Below are positions 1 through 11,049 of a stretch of DNA of 64,000 bases, piece by piece; the stretch's first letter is position 1, and the number at the start of each line of letters is the position of its first letter. Source of the stretch: Cranoglanis bouderius (Eukaryota > Chordata > Actinopteri > Siluriformes > Cranoglanididae). The stretch lies in contig CM042566.1 of the NCBI GenBank assembly GCA_023630585.1, positions 13,941,254-14,005,253 of the forward strand, given 5' to 3'. The notes under the pieces are model-generated. The model saw nothing but the letters and a program-made list of their open reading frames with translations. It did not search any database and was not told the origin of the DNA. A program made the position numbers and the translations under genes.

Positions 1-816
1 CATATTCATCATGGGCCACTTTCTGTGTAACTTAGTGCTTTTTGGCATATGGTTAGACAGAAGATCAATGAAAAAATCTATTTTATCCTTGGCCATAGTC
101 ACGTGATACGAAGGTTTTTATGTACATTTTAGCCACTCATTCGTCTTTATTATTTCGCATTTTTCATCAAATTTGTATGAAGTGGATGTTTTACGCAGCA
201 AGTTAAAACAAGATATTGTAAAGTGATAAATAATAATAATGATCATGAACATTTCAAAATTTTATTTTAATCGTCACCCTCTGTGATCATGTTCTGATTA
301 CACTGAAAAGCTGAAAGCACTGAGGCTTAATCACCGAGGTTTAATCACCTCCCAAACAATCAGAAAAGTAGGAATTTGTGCTACCCAAATGGCATAATAT
401 ATAAAAACCTACATAAAGGCTACATAAAACTGCGGTAGCTACTTAGCTATCTGTACCCAAAAATGGTACACATGAACTTGCATTAGTCACCTTTTAAAAT
501 CCTTTCAATTATAATGTTCTGTTTAGATAGTATTTCAACAGTGTTTGCGATTAGCTGTGAGCATTTCAAAAAAAAAAAAAAAAAAAAGTATTTTCATATA
601 TTATGCTCTTTCTGATGATGAGTCCAGTATTCCATTGTCTCCAGAGATGATCCTGTGGGTACCCAATCCACGTCCCCTTTGTGACTTGGGCCGTGCACGT
701 GTACCATACACATACATACACATTTTCTATGCTTTACAATGCCACCCCATCTGTACTATGCATACAGCATGTGACATTACAGCGCATTTTGTGACATTTT
801 GAAATAACTAACACGC
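1..816. other. No gene recognised; AT-rich non-coding DNA
   Basis: I recognise no gene or repeat family here. A pure A run of about 20 bases lies near position 568-587. Short open frames are stop-limited and low in complexity. Confidence 0.5.
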
Positions 817-1149
817 TGTCATGGATATGCTGGAAAAGACTGGAGACTATGATTCCCATCAGCCACTGCACCACATCATATGTCTGGTTTCACCTATTTC
901 ATGTTTTTGGTTAATTAGCACTTGTATACTGTATATAGTCATGTTTTGTACTGCACTGGTTGTCTTGCATTTGTCTTTCATTGCTGTGTTTTGCTATCCT
1001 GTATTTTGTTTATTGTTTCCTGTTTATGTTTCTTAGTCCTTGTACCTTGCACCGAGTCCATAGTTCTTGTTTTATGTTTTGTTTTGATCTTTATTAAACT
1101 TTAAACTTGAGACTGCATTTGCATCTGCCTCAACCTACTTGAACTGACA
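817..1149 (+). mobile_element. Probable solo LTR (gypsy-type)
   Basis: The segment begins TGTCATGG and ends AACTGACA, the TG...CA ends of an LTR. It contains a T-rich, G-poor transcribed-looking half with an ATTAAA-type polyadenylation signal near 1092. The flanking 5-mers CACGC and CACAC agree at four of five positions, as a decayed target duplication could. No internal retrotransposon sequence adjoins it, so it would be a solo LTR. The family is not identified. Confidence 0.5.
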
Positions 1150-1455
1150 CACACCATATGAAAAATACTGTATATTAACTCTGCTAGGAACAGCATCAAT
1201 TAACACAGCAAACTTTTAGTGCCTGGAGTATTTTATTGATAAAAAAAAAACTGAATAAAAATAAAACATTTGTGTATGGAAATTGGATAGCTTATTTGGT
1301 AATTTTATATATTGTAATTACCACTCACTCTGAATATAAAATTGTTGCTATTTTAATATTAAGTAAGGGGTAGACAAAAATTCTCTTAATCAGTTAAACT
1401 TAAATGTGTTTTTCCATGGAGCAAATTGGAGTAAGTTTAGACCACCATACTTGAT
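1150..1455. other. No feature recognised
   Basis: AT-rich non-coding sequence between the solo LTR and Tc1-A1; nothing recognised. Confidence 0.5.
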
Positions 1456-3014
1456 ACCCCAATTCCAAAAAAGTTGGGTTGCTGTGTTAAATGTAAATAA
1501 AAATAGAATGCAATGATTTGCAAATGTCATAAACCCATATGTTATTCACAATAGAACATAGAAATTTAAACATATCAAATGTTTAAACTGAGGAAATGTA
1601 CAATTTTAAGAAACAAATAAGGTAATTTTGAATTTGATGGAAGCAACATGTCTCAAAAAAGTTGGGACAGGGCCATGTTTACCACTGTGTAGCATCCCCT
1701 CTTCTTTTAACAACAGTCCATATATACGTCTGGGAACTGAGGAGACCAGTTACTGGAGTTTTGTGAGAGGAATGTTGTCCCATTCAGGATTCTAGCTGCT
1801 CAACAGTCCTGGGTCTTCTTTGTCATATTTTTCATTTCATGGTGCACCAAATGTTTTGTCTGGACTGCAGGCAGGCTAGTTCAGCACCTGAACTCTTTTA
1901 CTACAAAGCTATGCTGTTGTAATAGATGCAGTATGTGGTTTAGCATTGTCTTGCTGAAATATGCAAGGCCTTCCCTGAAAAATACATCATCTGGATGGAA
2001 GCACATGTTGTTTATATATATACCTTTCAGCATTGATGGTGCCTTTCCAGATGTGCAAGCTACAGCACTAATGCACCCCCATACCATCAGAGATGCAGGC
2101 TTTTGAACTGAGCGCTGATAATAAGCCGGATGGTCCCTCTCCTCTTTAGTCCAGATGACACGGCGTCCATTGTTTCCAAAAAGAATTTCAAATTTGATTT
2201 GTCTGACCACAGAACAGTTTTCCACTTTGCCTCAGTCCATTTTAAATGAACTTTGGCCCAGAGAAGATGGCGGTGTTTCTGGATCATGTTCACATATGGC
2301 TTCTTCTTTGCATGATAGAGCTTTAACCTGCATTTATGGATGGCATGGCGAACTGTGTTCACAGACAATGAGTTCTGGAGGTGTTGCAGTGCCCATGCAG
2401 TGATTTCCATTACAGAATCATGCCTGTTTTTAATGCAGTGCTGCCTGAGGGCCCGAAGATCACGGGCATGCAGTATTGATTTTTTCCCTTGTCCCTTGCG
2501 CACAGAGATTTCTCCAGATTCTCGGAATTTTTTTTATGATATTATGTACTGTAGATGATGAGATATTCAAAGTCTTTGCAATTTTATGTTGAGGAACATT
2601 ATTCTGAAATTGTTCCACAATTTGTAGACGCAGATTGGTGAACCTCTGCCCATCTTTACTTCTGAGAGACTCTCTCTCACTTTTTATACCATGTTAAGAT
2701 ACACTTTTTATATCATGTTACTGACCTGTTGCCAATTAACCTAATTAGTTGCAAAATGTTCCTCCAGCTGTTTCTTTTTTTAGTAACACTTACTTTTCCA
2801 GCCTTTTGTTGCCCCTGCCCCAACTATTTTGAGACCATCATTTTCAAAATTACCTTATTTTTTCTTAAAATGGTACATTACCTCAGTTTAAACATTTGAT
2901 ATGTTTTCTATGTTCTATTGTGAATAACATATGGGTTTATGAGATTTGCAAATCATTGCATTCTGTTTTTTATTTACATTTTACACAGCGTCCCACCTTT
3001 TTATGAACTGGGGT
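1456..3014 (-). mobile_element. Tc1-A1, Tc1/mariner-type DNA transposon
   Basis: About 200-bp TIRs frame this copy. The left arm (1456-1670) and the right arm (2811-3014) are reverse complements with scattered changes, sharing the motif GCAATGATTTGCAAAT and an inner GTTGGG(A)C block. The transposase is read on the minus strand. The same family, as a diverged subfamily, recurs at 37363-40340. Confidence 0.85.
1806..2665 (-). pseudogene. Broken Tc1-like transposase of Tc1-A1
   Basis: A minus-strand DDE transposase in several frames. From the N-terminus there is a helix-turn-helix region (KIAKTLNISSSTVHNI), then the DNA-binding linker, then WSDKSNLKF around the first catalytic Asp (usual form SDESKF), and VWGCIS. 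The second Asp (FQQDNAKPHTA) survives but in a shifted frame. After the SPD motif the segment that normally carries the catalytic Glu (P-I-E-N) appears short: the sequence runs from CCAGAC straight to AAAACATTTGG. With frame breaks and no intact glutamate motif it cannot encode an active enzyme. Confidence 0.8.
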
Positions 3015-3319
3015 TGAACAGACTTTTAGAAATCATGGATTTTATGTTATGATAAAGGGTTTGCATTTGTATGTTATAACCATGGCACTCAAGTTTTGTA
3101 ACCTGTGCAGTTGATTGAATTGTGCCATAAACCATTAATCATGATACAGATTGTGCAACATCATCCACGACCAGTGATTTCCACATTTCTGAACAGACTC
3201 AAATTTCTGAATGGCTGGGAGAAGACAAGGATTCTGGGTATTGTAGTATTTGTCAAAGCAACATTAGAAGTTGACAGTTAAAAAAAATAAACATTGAAAT
3301 GTTTAAAACATTCATAATC

Positions 3320-3425
3320 TATTTTAAATTTTCTGTTCCGCTTATCCTACACAGGGTCATAGGAAGACTGGAGCCTAACCCAGGGGATTCGGGTGCCCAC
3401 CCACTGCAGACATGTATAATCATTA
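3320..3425 (+). repeat. Teleost dispersed repeat, probably an L2-type LINE tail
   Basis: Contains TTCCGCTTATCCTACACAGG and TGGAGCCTAACCCAGGGGA, a block repeated widely in fish genomes and usually assigned to LINE 3' regions. The matching other part of this repeat type is at 32915-33115. The assignment is from memory of teleost repeats. Confidence 0.5.
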
Positions 3426-3734
3426 TTATTATTCAGCACTTTACACTGTTTTGTTTTGCCCCATTGTGTAAAGGATTATACAAATGAAAACTGCAAAAGA
3501 GTAAAGATGAATGGGTGACTAAAATTACACAGAAAGTGGCCCAAGCTGAAAATGATTAAAAATGAGGTAAAAATATTAATATAATAATATTACATATCGA
3601 TGTTATTTGAAAAGCATACTGGAGATATGTGCATCGTTAAATTATGTTGGTACAGAATGTGACCTGAGCAGTGGTGTGAAAGTTTGATACATGGATATAA
3701 ATGTAGGGTTAAAAGATATAAAGTTAATTACTTA

Positions 3735-4560
3735 GCCCACTGCTCTCCTATAACCATCGACGGAAATAGGTGCAGCGAAGGGTAATGCATGTTTTAATGT
3801 ATGATTTAAATATCTGACGCCATTTAATTGATTATCTGACTCCAATAGACTAATCTTCTAGTTAGTGCTAGAAGTGTTAGAACTCAGTGTTCTACTCAGT
3901 GTTGTACTCTTAAGCAGCTTCAAGCAAAGCTTTCATTAAAATGACGTTCCTACGTCAGAGACTTTCATATAGCTTCTTTATTGAACCATTATTTTGTTAT
4001 CTCAGAGGTTTCTATCAATGTGCAAGCCTAGGCCTTTCCTATCTTACTTGTCAGAGGTTCTGTTTAAACTTACAAGTATTAGCCTTTGCTTTTGGCTTGT
4101 CAGAGGTTGACTTTAAACGTTTCTAACTATACCCTTTTAGCTTAAGAAACTATTACTATTAAACATACCAAACATAAATGCAGTGTTTAGAAATAGAATC
4201 ACAAGTGAATTTAATACATGAAATCACAACAAAATTATACATAAACCAGAAATAAAGATTCTTGGTCAGCATCACGGACATAGGATGCGTGATGGAAAAG
4301 CATCTATGGCAAAAGGCCCTTCTGATGTTACAAGGCAGGCTCTGATGTTACATTATTCTTAATTCCTGATATTATAAGGCCCTTTCTCTCTACCAAGCAG
4401 ATCCTCTTATACCCCTGAACTTCTTTGAAATGTATAGTGACCAGGATAGCAAATGGAGATGAAACAATCTGTTTTATGGCAGGGTTATCTCACTTTAAGG
4501 AACTGTATATTAATTAAGTTCCTGAGAATGAGTTGGTGCAAACCAGGGGGTGCCAGCATG

Positions 4561-4632
<72 letters not shown>

Positions 4633-4880
4633 GAGCACATATTGCAACATATATTGTAAATATTATTTCCTAAACTATATGATATTTATGATATCACCAC
4701 ATCGTTCACCAAGAAATATGGATACAAATGATACCAAACATGCCCTGAGGAATACTGTAATTAAACACAGTTTAGATTACCAGTTTTAGTTCAGCTGGTA
4801 TCTCTGAAACACATTCCTGTTCATTTTAACCTTAATCAAATTATTGCCACAATTTTAGAAATCTACTACATAAATTGTGT
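3735..4880 (+). repeat. Dispersed repeat, copy 1 (paralogue of 30210-30870)
   Basis: From CCCACTGCTCTCCTATAACC onward this copy aligns by eye with 30210-30870 over more than 600 bases, including TTAAGGAACTGTAT and GATATCACCACATCGTTCAC. Copy 1 carries about 445 extra bases near 3826-4271 and a (TG)n array where copy 2 has an AG-rich stretch. The extra segment has three TCAGAGGTT motifs (about 4002, 4050, 4100). The family is unknown to me. Confidence 0.6.
4563..4629. repeat. (TG)n microsatellite
   Basis: Uninterrupted TG dinucleotides, about 33 units, inside dispersed-repeat copy 1. Confidence 0.97.
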
Positions 4881-5387
4881 GCTTTGGACAGGGTATTCAT
4901 ATTCATTGTATAGAAGGTGTTACAAGTTAAATGTTTTTTTTTCTTCAGGGTTATGGGTAGTGTAATATTTCACAGAGACTTCAGCAATCAAACAGAAAAT
5001 TAGACCTGATAAGACTGTTAATCATTGAAGATATACAGAATTACTACAATACCTTACTATACCAAATTATTTTGGATACACTTTTCAAAACCAAAGTGGT
5101 CGATAGGACACAATAACCACCAGATGTATGAATATGCACATAAGCAATCGGCAGAATCATGTAGACTTATACATAAGTGATTAGGAGGTTGTGTTGCAGC
5201 AACATGGCTTATTCTGTGCATAACAAGCTTTTCATTAGGGTAAAACAAATTCTACTAGGAAGCCTTTTTTGAGTCAAAATGGGAGTCGTCATCTCGCAAA
5301 AATTGGAGCCAGAGACTGTGCAGTAGAGACCTTGAAGCCCGAGAGGCCAGCCGGACAGGCAATGGGTCTATTGTGATTGACAATATA
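4881..5387. other. No feature recognised
   Basis: Non-coding sequence between the dispersed repeat and Tc1-C. Only short open frames without family resemblance are present. Confidence 0.4.
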
Positions 5388-5696
5388 CGCCCATCCAAAA
5401 GTATTGGAACAGCAAGACAAATTCTGTTGTTTTACAGGTGCATCTCAACAAATTATCAAAATATCGTGGACGAGTTTTTTTTATCTTGATGATTACAGTT
5501 CACAGCTCATGGAGATCAAAAATCCAGTATCTCAAAATATTAGAATAAAGAATTTATGATACCATGATGTTGACCAGAGAAGCGCTCTAATGAGCTAATT
5601 AACTCAAAACACCTGCAAAGGTTTCCTGAGCCTTTAATCTCTCAGTCTGATTCAGTACACACAACCACGATATTCATGGAATAATATTCATTGAAA

Positions 5697-7115
5697 GTTG
5701 ACTGGAAGGGAAAAGTGTGATAGGAAAAGGTGCACAAGCAACAGGGATGACCGCAGCCTTGAGAAGATTGTCAAGCAAAGCTGATTCAAGAACTTGGGGG
5801 AGCTTCACAAGGAGTGGACTGAGGCTGGAGTCAGTGCATCAAGAGCCACCATGTACAGACATGTCCAGGAAATGGGCTACAAGTGTCGCATTCCTAGTGT
5901 CAAGCCAGTCCTGAACCAGAGACAATGTCAGAAGTGTCTTATGTGGGCTAAGGAGAAAAAGAACTGGACTGTTGCTCAGTGGTCCAAAGTCCTCTTTTCC
6001 GATGAAAGTAAATTTTGCATTTCATTTGGAAATCAAGGTCCCAGAGTCTGGAGGAAGAGTGGAGAGGCACAGAATCCAAGTTGCTTGATGTCCAGTGTGA
6101 CGTTTCCACAGTCAGTGATGATTTGGGGTGCCATGTTATCTGCTGGTATTGGTCCACTGTTTTCTCAAGTCGAGAATCAATGTCGAGAGTGAATGCCATC
6201 TTCTACCATGAGATTTTAGAGCACTTCATGCTTCCATCTACTGACAAGCTTTATGGAGATGCTGATTTCCTTTTCCAGCAGGACTTGTCACCTGCCCACA
6301 GTGCCAAAACTATTAGTAACTGGTTTGCTGACCATGTTATTACTGTGCTTGATTGGCCAGCCAACTCGCCTGACCTGAATTTTGTCAAGAGGAAGATGAG
6401 AGACACCAGACCCAACAATACAGATGAGCTAAAGGCCACTATCATAGCAACCTGGGCTTCCATAACACCTCAGCAGTGCCATAGGATAATTGCCTCCATG
6501 ATGCCACATTGATGCAGTAATTCGTGCAAAAGGAGGCCCGAAATATTGAGTGCATAAATTAACATACTTTTCAGAAGGTCGACATTTCTGTATTATAAAT
6601 TCTTTATTTATAATAGATTTTTAATAAATGACCAATCAAGGTCCCAGAGTCTGGAGGAAGAGTGGAGAGGCACAGAATCCAAGTTGCTTGATGTCCAGTG
6701 TGACTTTTCCACAGTCAGTGATGATTTGGGGTGCCATGTTATCTGCTGGTATTGGTCCACTGTTTTCTCAAGTCGAGAATCAATGTCGAGAGTGAATGCC
6801 ATCTTCTACCATGAGATTTTAGAGCACTTCATGCTTCCATCTACTGACAAGCTTTATGGAGATGCTGATTTCCTTTTCCAGCAGGACTTGTCACCTGCAC
6901 ACAGTGCCAAAACTATTAGTAACTGGTTTGCTGACCATGGTATTACTGTGCTTGATTGGCCAGCCAACTCGCCTGACCTGAATTTTGTCAAGAGGAAGAT
7001 GAGAGACACCAGACCCAACAATACAGACGAGCTAAAGGCCACTATCATAGCAACCTGGGCTTCCATAACACCTCAGCAGTGCCATAGGATGATTGCCTCC
7101 ATGATGCCACATTGA
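5697..7115 (+). pseudogene. Broken, partly duplicated transposase of Tc1-B1
   Basis: From about 5794 the frame reads GELHKEWTEAGVSASRA, then the catalytic region KVLFSDESKFCISFGNQG (first Asp present) and VMIWGAM, before a frameshift near 6185. The next frame has FQQDLSPAHSAK (second Asp) but then NSPDLNFVKRKM, where Tc1-B3 has NSPDLNPIENLWGIVKRKM: net seven residues including the catalytic Glu are missing, in frame. The second half (6634-7115) repeats this and has the same loss at about 6981. The product would be inactive. Confidence 0.85.
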
Positions 7116-7210
7116 TGCAGTAATTCGTGCAAAAGGAGGCCCGAAATATTGAGTGCATAAATTAACATACTTTTCAGAAGGTCGATATTTCTGTATTATA
7201 AATTCTTTAT
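6031..7210 (+). repeat. Tandem duplication inside Tc1-B1 (2 x ~575 bp)
   Basis: 6031-6607 and 6634-7210 match with about six substitutions by my count, separated by roughly 26 bp of filler. Each unit runs from AATCAAGGTCCCAGAG to ATAAATTCTTTATT, covering the C-terminal half of the transposase and the start of the right TIR. Confidence 0.95.
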
Positions 7211-7942
7211 TCTAATATTTTGAGATACTGGATTTTTTATTTCCATGAGCTGTAAGCCATAATCAAGATTAAAACAAAAAAATGCTTGCAATATTTCACT
7301 TTATGTGTAATGAATCAAGAATATATGAAAGTTCTACTTTTTGAATTAAATTATGGAAAGAAATGAACTTTTCCACAATATTCAATTTTTTTAGATGCAC
7401 CTGTACATTGAAGACATTTGGGTTTGAGATAAAAAGATAAATATAAGACGATAGATCAGAAATACAGCTTTCATTTGGTTATATTTACATCTAGATGTGT
7501 TAAACAACTTAAAACATGGCACCTTTTGTTTGAACCCACCCATTTTTAGTGATCAAAAATATTGGAACATGTGACTCATATGTTTCTTGCTGCCCAGGTG
7601 TGCTCTGTTAAATTGACTGTTTAAAGAATTATTAAAGAATTAATAGTTTTGAATGTTTACTCTTGATTTAAGCACTAGGTTTCACCTGTGAATACTGCAT
7701 TTGTTGTTAAAAAGGATAAATCAACATGAAGACCAAAGAGCTGTCTATGGGAGAAAAGCAAACCATTTTGAAGCTGAGAAAAGAGGGAAAATCTATCAGA
7801 GCCACTGCACAAGCAAAGGGCATAGCCAGTACAACAATTTGAAATGTCCTGAAAAAGAACGAAACCACTGGGATACTAACAATCAGACATGGAATATGTC
7901 GGCCAAGGAAAAAAACAGCAGCTCAGAATCAGAATAGCCTTT

Positions 7943-8185
7943 TGTGGCGAGGAGGAGGGAGTGGCCAGGCTGTGAGGACACACACCTGGCACTGATTAGA
8001 CAAATCAGTGGGAGAGAGAGAGATAAAGGAGCGCCTGGAAGCACCACAGAGAGGGAGAGAGACACACATACATTTTGTGTTCAGTTTGTCTGTTTTATGT
8101 TCTGTTTCATTACATTTATTATTAAACTCTATGTTTATGTTCAGCCGGTTCCCGCCTCGTCCTTGCCCGACTTTAAATTGTTACA
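7943..8185 (+). mobile_element. Solo LTR, same family as 18121-19037
   Basis: TGTGGCGAGG to TTGTTACA, 243 bp, flanked by CCTTT at 7938-7942 and again at 8186-8190, an exact 5-bp target duplication. It contains a late ATTAAA signal and the block GTTCAGCCGGTTCCCGCCTC, shared with both LTRs of the element at 18121-19037. It sits in the 3' tail of the LINE. Confidence 0.9.
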
Positions 8186-8789
8186 CCTTTAGTGCCAAGT
8201 ACTGTGTGTTTACATGTACTAGGAATTTGTCTTGGTGTGTTGGTGCTTAACAAGAACAGTAAAATACAAGAAATACAATAATATTAATAAGATAAACAAG
8301 AGAGGAGGAGAGAGAGAAGGAAAAAAGTATAAAACTGTGAAAACTATGAGCATAAATATAAAATATAAACATTTAGGAAAATAAAAATAGAGACATTAAC
8401 TGTACATTAGTGCAAGATGTGCAAAAGTGAGCCAGTGCTCACAGTTGTAGGTAAGAAGGTGCGGTATAGCAGACTAGTGTATGTTAATGTAACGCATATG
8501 AAACAACAATGTGGGGTTGTTCGTTAATGTAATGTGTAATGTTCATGGAGGCGGAGAAAAGACCATGGTGGGTCCTAAGTAACGCATTGTAATGCGGCCA
8601 GTTGAGGATGGGAAGAAACTGTTTTTGTGGCGTGAGGTTTTGGTCTTCAGGTGTGTAGCTGTGGAGAGGCCCCAGCTCTGTGGTGGAGGTGGGGAAGCTG
8701 GTGGGCTGGAGCTGAAGCTGAGTGCTGGGGGATGGTGTCAGGACAGTAGAACTTGTTCAGGCTGTTGGCCAGACTCAAGTCGTTAGCAG

Positions 8790-9845
8790 AGTGGGGGGCT
8801 TTAGGTTTGCAGTTTGTGATCTGTCTGAGCCCTTTCCAGACAGAAGCAGACTCATTGGCTGAGAACTGTTGTTTTAGTTTCTCTCACCACCTTGCTAAAC
8901 TTGTACTTTGACTCTTTAAACCTGATTCTGCCCCCACTCTTAAATGCATCTTCCTTCTCCAGCCTTAGTTGTGTGAGTCTGGCTGTGAACTAGGGTTTGT
9001 CATTGTTGTAACTCACCCTGGTGCGTGATGGTACACAGCTATCCTCACAGAAGCTTATGTATGATGTCACAGCCTCTGTGTACTCATCTAGACTGCTGAT
9101 AGCAGCCCTGAACAGTCAGTACAGTCCAAGCATGCCTGAAGATCCTCCATAGCCTCCCTGGTCCACTGCTTTGATGTCCTCACATCAGGTTTGGAAAGCT
9201 TTAATTTCTGCCTGTATGCAGGAATCAGATGGACCATGACGTGGTCAGAGTGTCCCAGTGCAGCTCGTGGGACGGTGTGATAGGCACTGCTTACTGTAGT
9301 GTAACAGTGATCCAGAATGTTCTCCTCTCTGGTCGGGCATTTAATAGATTGTCTGTATTTGGGAAGTTCAAAGTTCATGTGTGAGATTACCTTTGTTAAA
9401 GTCACCAAGGGCAATAACAAATGAGTCCGGGTATGTGCGCTCCACACACCGTATCTGGTCGGTGAGCATACGCTGTGCCTCCTGCACGTTGGCTTGCAGT
9501 GGAATGTAAACACCGACCAGTATGAATGAAGTGAACTCACGTGGGGAGTAGAAGGGCTTGCAGTTTATGAAAAAAGACTCAAGATCAGGAGAACTGTACT
9601 GCTGAATCACTGTCACATCATTGCACCAGCCATTATTTGTGTAAAAACAAATTCCTTGCCTGAAAGTTCCATGTTGTGATCCGCTCTGAAGAGTTGGAAT
9701 CCTGGCAGTTGCAGTGCAGAGTCCGGTATAACTCCACACAGCCACGTTTCCGTGAAGCACCAGACGGAAGATGAAGAAAAGTATCTGTTTTTCCCCACCA
9801 GTAGCTGAAGTTCATCCAGTTTGTTGCACAGTGAACACACGTTGG
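8790..9845 (-). pseudogene. LINE ORF2 remnant: AP-type endonuclease and linker
   Basis: Minus-strand reading in three frames. From the N-terminus: NKLDELQLLVGKN, then TETWL (metal-binding Glu of AP endonucleases), PFYSPREFTSFILVGVYIP, ALGDFNKG (GDFN motif), and LGHSDHVMVHLIP (SDH catalytic motif). After this comes the linker (NESASVWKGLRQITN) at about 8805-8875. The three endonuclease motifs are present but in different frames. No FADD-type RT motif follows, so this is an internally deleted, inactive copy. Confidence 0.75.
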
Positions 9846-10593
9846 AGAGAAATATTCTCAGCAGCGGTGTGCAATGTCTGCGTCAGCGGAGGCGCACGAG
9901 CGTGCCTGCACGTTTCTCCCTCCTCCGTCGTTTCACTGCATGTGCAAAGGTGAGGGCACCTTTGACCAGAATGTCCAGTAAATTCATTCAATGGATATGT
10001 CGATGAAGGTGGGAAATAAATCCATAGGGACTGTAGCCCTGATGTTCATGAGCTCTTCTCAGGTGAATGAACTCCTGGTATCATCACAAAAACTGTTTTA
10101 ACAAACAAAACAAGACAAAACAAAGCGCACCAACACACCAAGGCAGTCATCCGTGGCTCCATCTTGGCCATGACAGAAACATTGTGAGACCTATGAAGAA
10201 AAACCCCAAAACAACAATTAGTGACATCACCAACAACCTTCACAGAGCAGGGGTGAAGGTATCACAATCCACCATTCGAAGAAGACTTCAAGTGCAGAAA
10301 TATAGAGGCATAAGATGCAAACCACTCATGAGCAGTAAGAATCAGAAGGCCAGATTGGAATTCGCAAAGAAATACAGAGATGAGCTACAGAAGTTCTGGA
10401 ACCAATATTAACCTCTACCAAAGTGATGAAATAGCCAAAGTGTGGAGAAAGAATGGATCTGCTCATGATCCAAAACAAAAAGTTCATCTGTGAAACATGG
10501 TGGAGGTAGTGTCATGGCTTGGGCTTGCATGGCTGCTTCTGGAACAGGCTCACTAATCTTTATTGATGATGTAACTCATGATGGTAGCAGATT

Positions 10594-11049
10594 ATTATGA
10601 AATTTAGCCAATGTTAGCTGTTAGCTTAGTGTATGCCATCTCTTTGTTCACTTGCGTTAATTTGCTAGTTATAATATTCTCACAACGAGTTAGCTTCCAC
10701 AACAAAATGAACAACATACCTGAAAAACTGCAAGGAACTCCACACTGAAGGTCTGTTAGAGCAGTTTATAACAGAACAAGACATGGCTTTTCTACAGAAG
10801 TGTCAAGAGCTTCAGGTCCATGTTGGCAACTATGTGCTCATACATGAGGCTTGACAGTCATGTCTGAAACTGTCAATCACCTCAATCAGTCACCAATGAA
10901 TGCAAAATGTGTTTGCAAAATTATCTCATTGGAAAATTTGAAACACTACTACTTATGCTACTGTATTCATAAACACTGTAGAAAAAGTACACTAAATACT
11001 TACCTTGAACTTCTAGCTAATATTTGAGGTCCAGCTGCATGATAATTAA
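10594..11049. other. No feature recognised
   Basis: Non-coding sequence between truncated Tc1-C and a MITE; nothing recognised on either strand. Confidence 0.4.

Larger units (their letters stand above)
5435..7403 (+). mobile_element. Tc1-B1, Tc1-like element with internal duplication
   Basis: Starts CAGGTGCATCTCAA and ends with the complement (GATGCACCTG), flanked by TA on each side at 5433-5434 and 7404-7405. It belongs to the family of the better copy at 57215-58724. It is longer than that copy because about 575 bp is tandemly duplicated. It inserted into the left TIR of Tc1-C. Confidence 0.9.
7926..10168 (-). mobile_element. CR1/L2-type LINE with the reverse transcriptase missing
   Basis: Read on the minus strand, the 5' end is at 10168 (CCAAGATGGAGCCACGGATG, a 5'-UTR type common to fish LINEs) and the 3' end at about 7926 ends in a short ATTCTGATTCTG repeat. 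Between are the endonuclease and the linker to the RT, then a direct jump to the last few codons and 3' UTR. The RT domain is absent. It inserted in the Tc1-C transposase. Confidence 0.7.
5388..10593 (+). mobile_element. Tc1-C, Tc1-like element split by two insertions
   Basis: The left TIR starts after TA with CGCCCATCCAAAAGTATTGG, stops at 5434 where Tc1-B1 inserted, and resumes at 7404 (ACATTTGGGTTTGAGAT). The transposase begins at 7726, is broken near 7925 by a LINE, and resumes near 10168. The element is truncated after about 10593, so no right TIR is seen. The MITE at 26233-26435 has both TIRs of this family and so supports the left boundary. Confidence 0.75.
7726..10593 (+). pseudogene. 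Broken transposase of Tc1-C, split by a LINE
   Basis: ATG at 7726 opens MKTKELSMGEKQTILKLRKE, a typical Tc1 N-terminal helix-turn-helix. Codon 39 is TGA (7840-7842) where the family usually has Trp. The frame continues to RPRKKTAA at about 7925, is interrupted by the LINE, and resumes near 10170 with DRNIVRPMKKNPKTTISDI and KARLEFAKKYRDE. After QKFWNQ a short deletion removes the LWTDET motif and so the first catalytic Asp. VKHGGGSVMAWACMAASG follows in another frame before the element is cut off. Confidence 0.8.

Noticed and set aside
545..1104. Short open frames of 60-85 codons near the left end as genes
   Set aside because: They start in a poly-A run or lie in the solo LTR, have biased composition, and show no family motifs or splice context.
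4453..4789. Cys/Val-rich reading frames
   Set aside because: They are translations of the (TG)n microsatellite; the same applies at 18.1, 12.4 and 39.2 kb.
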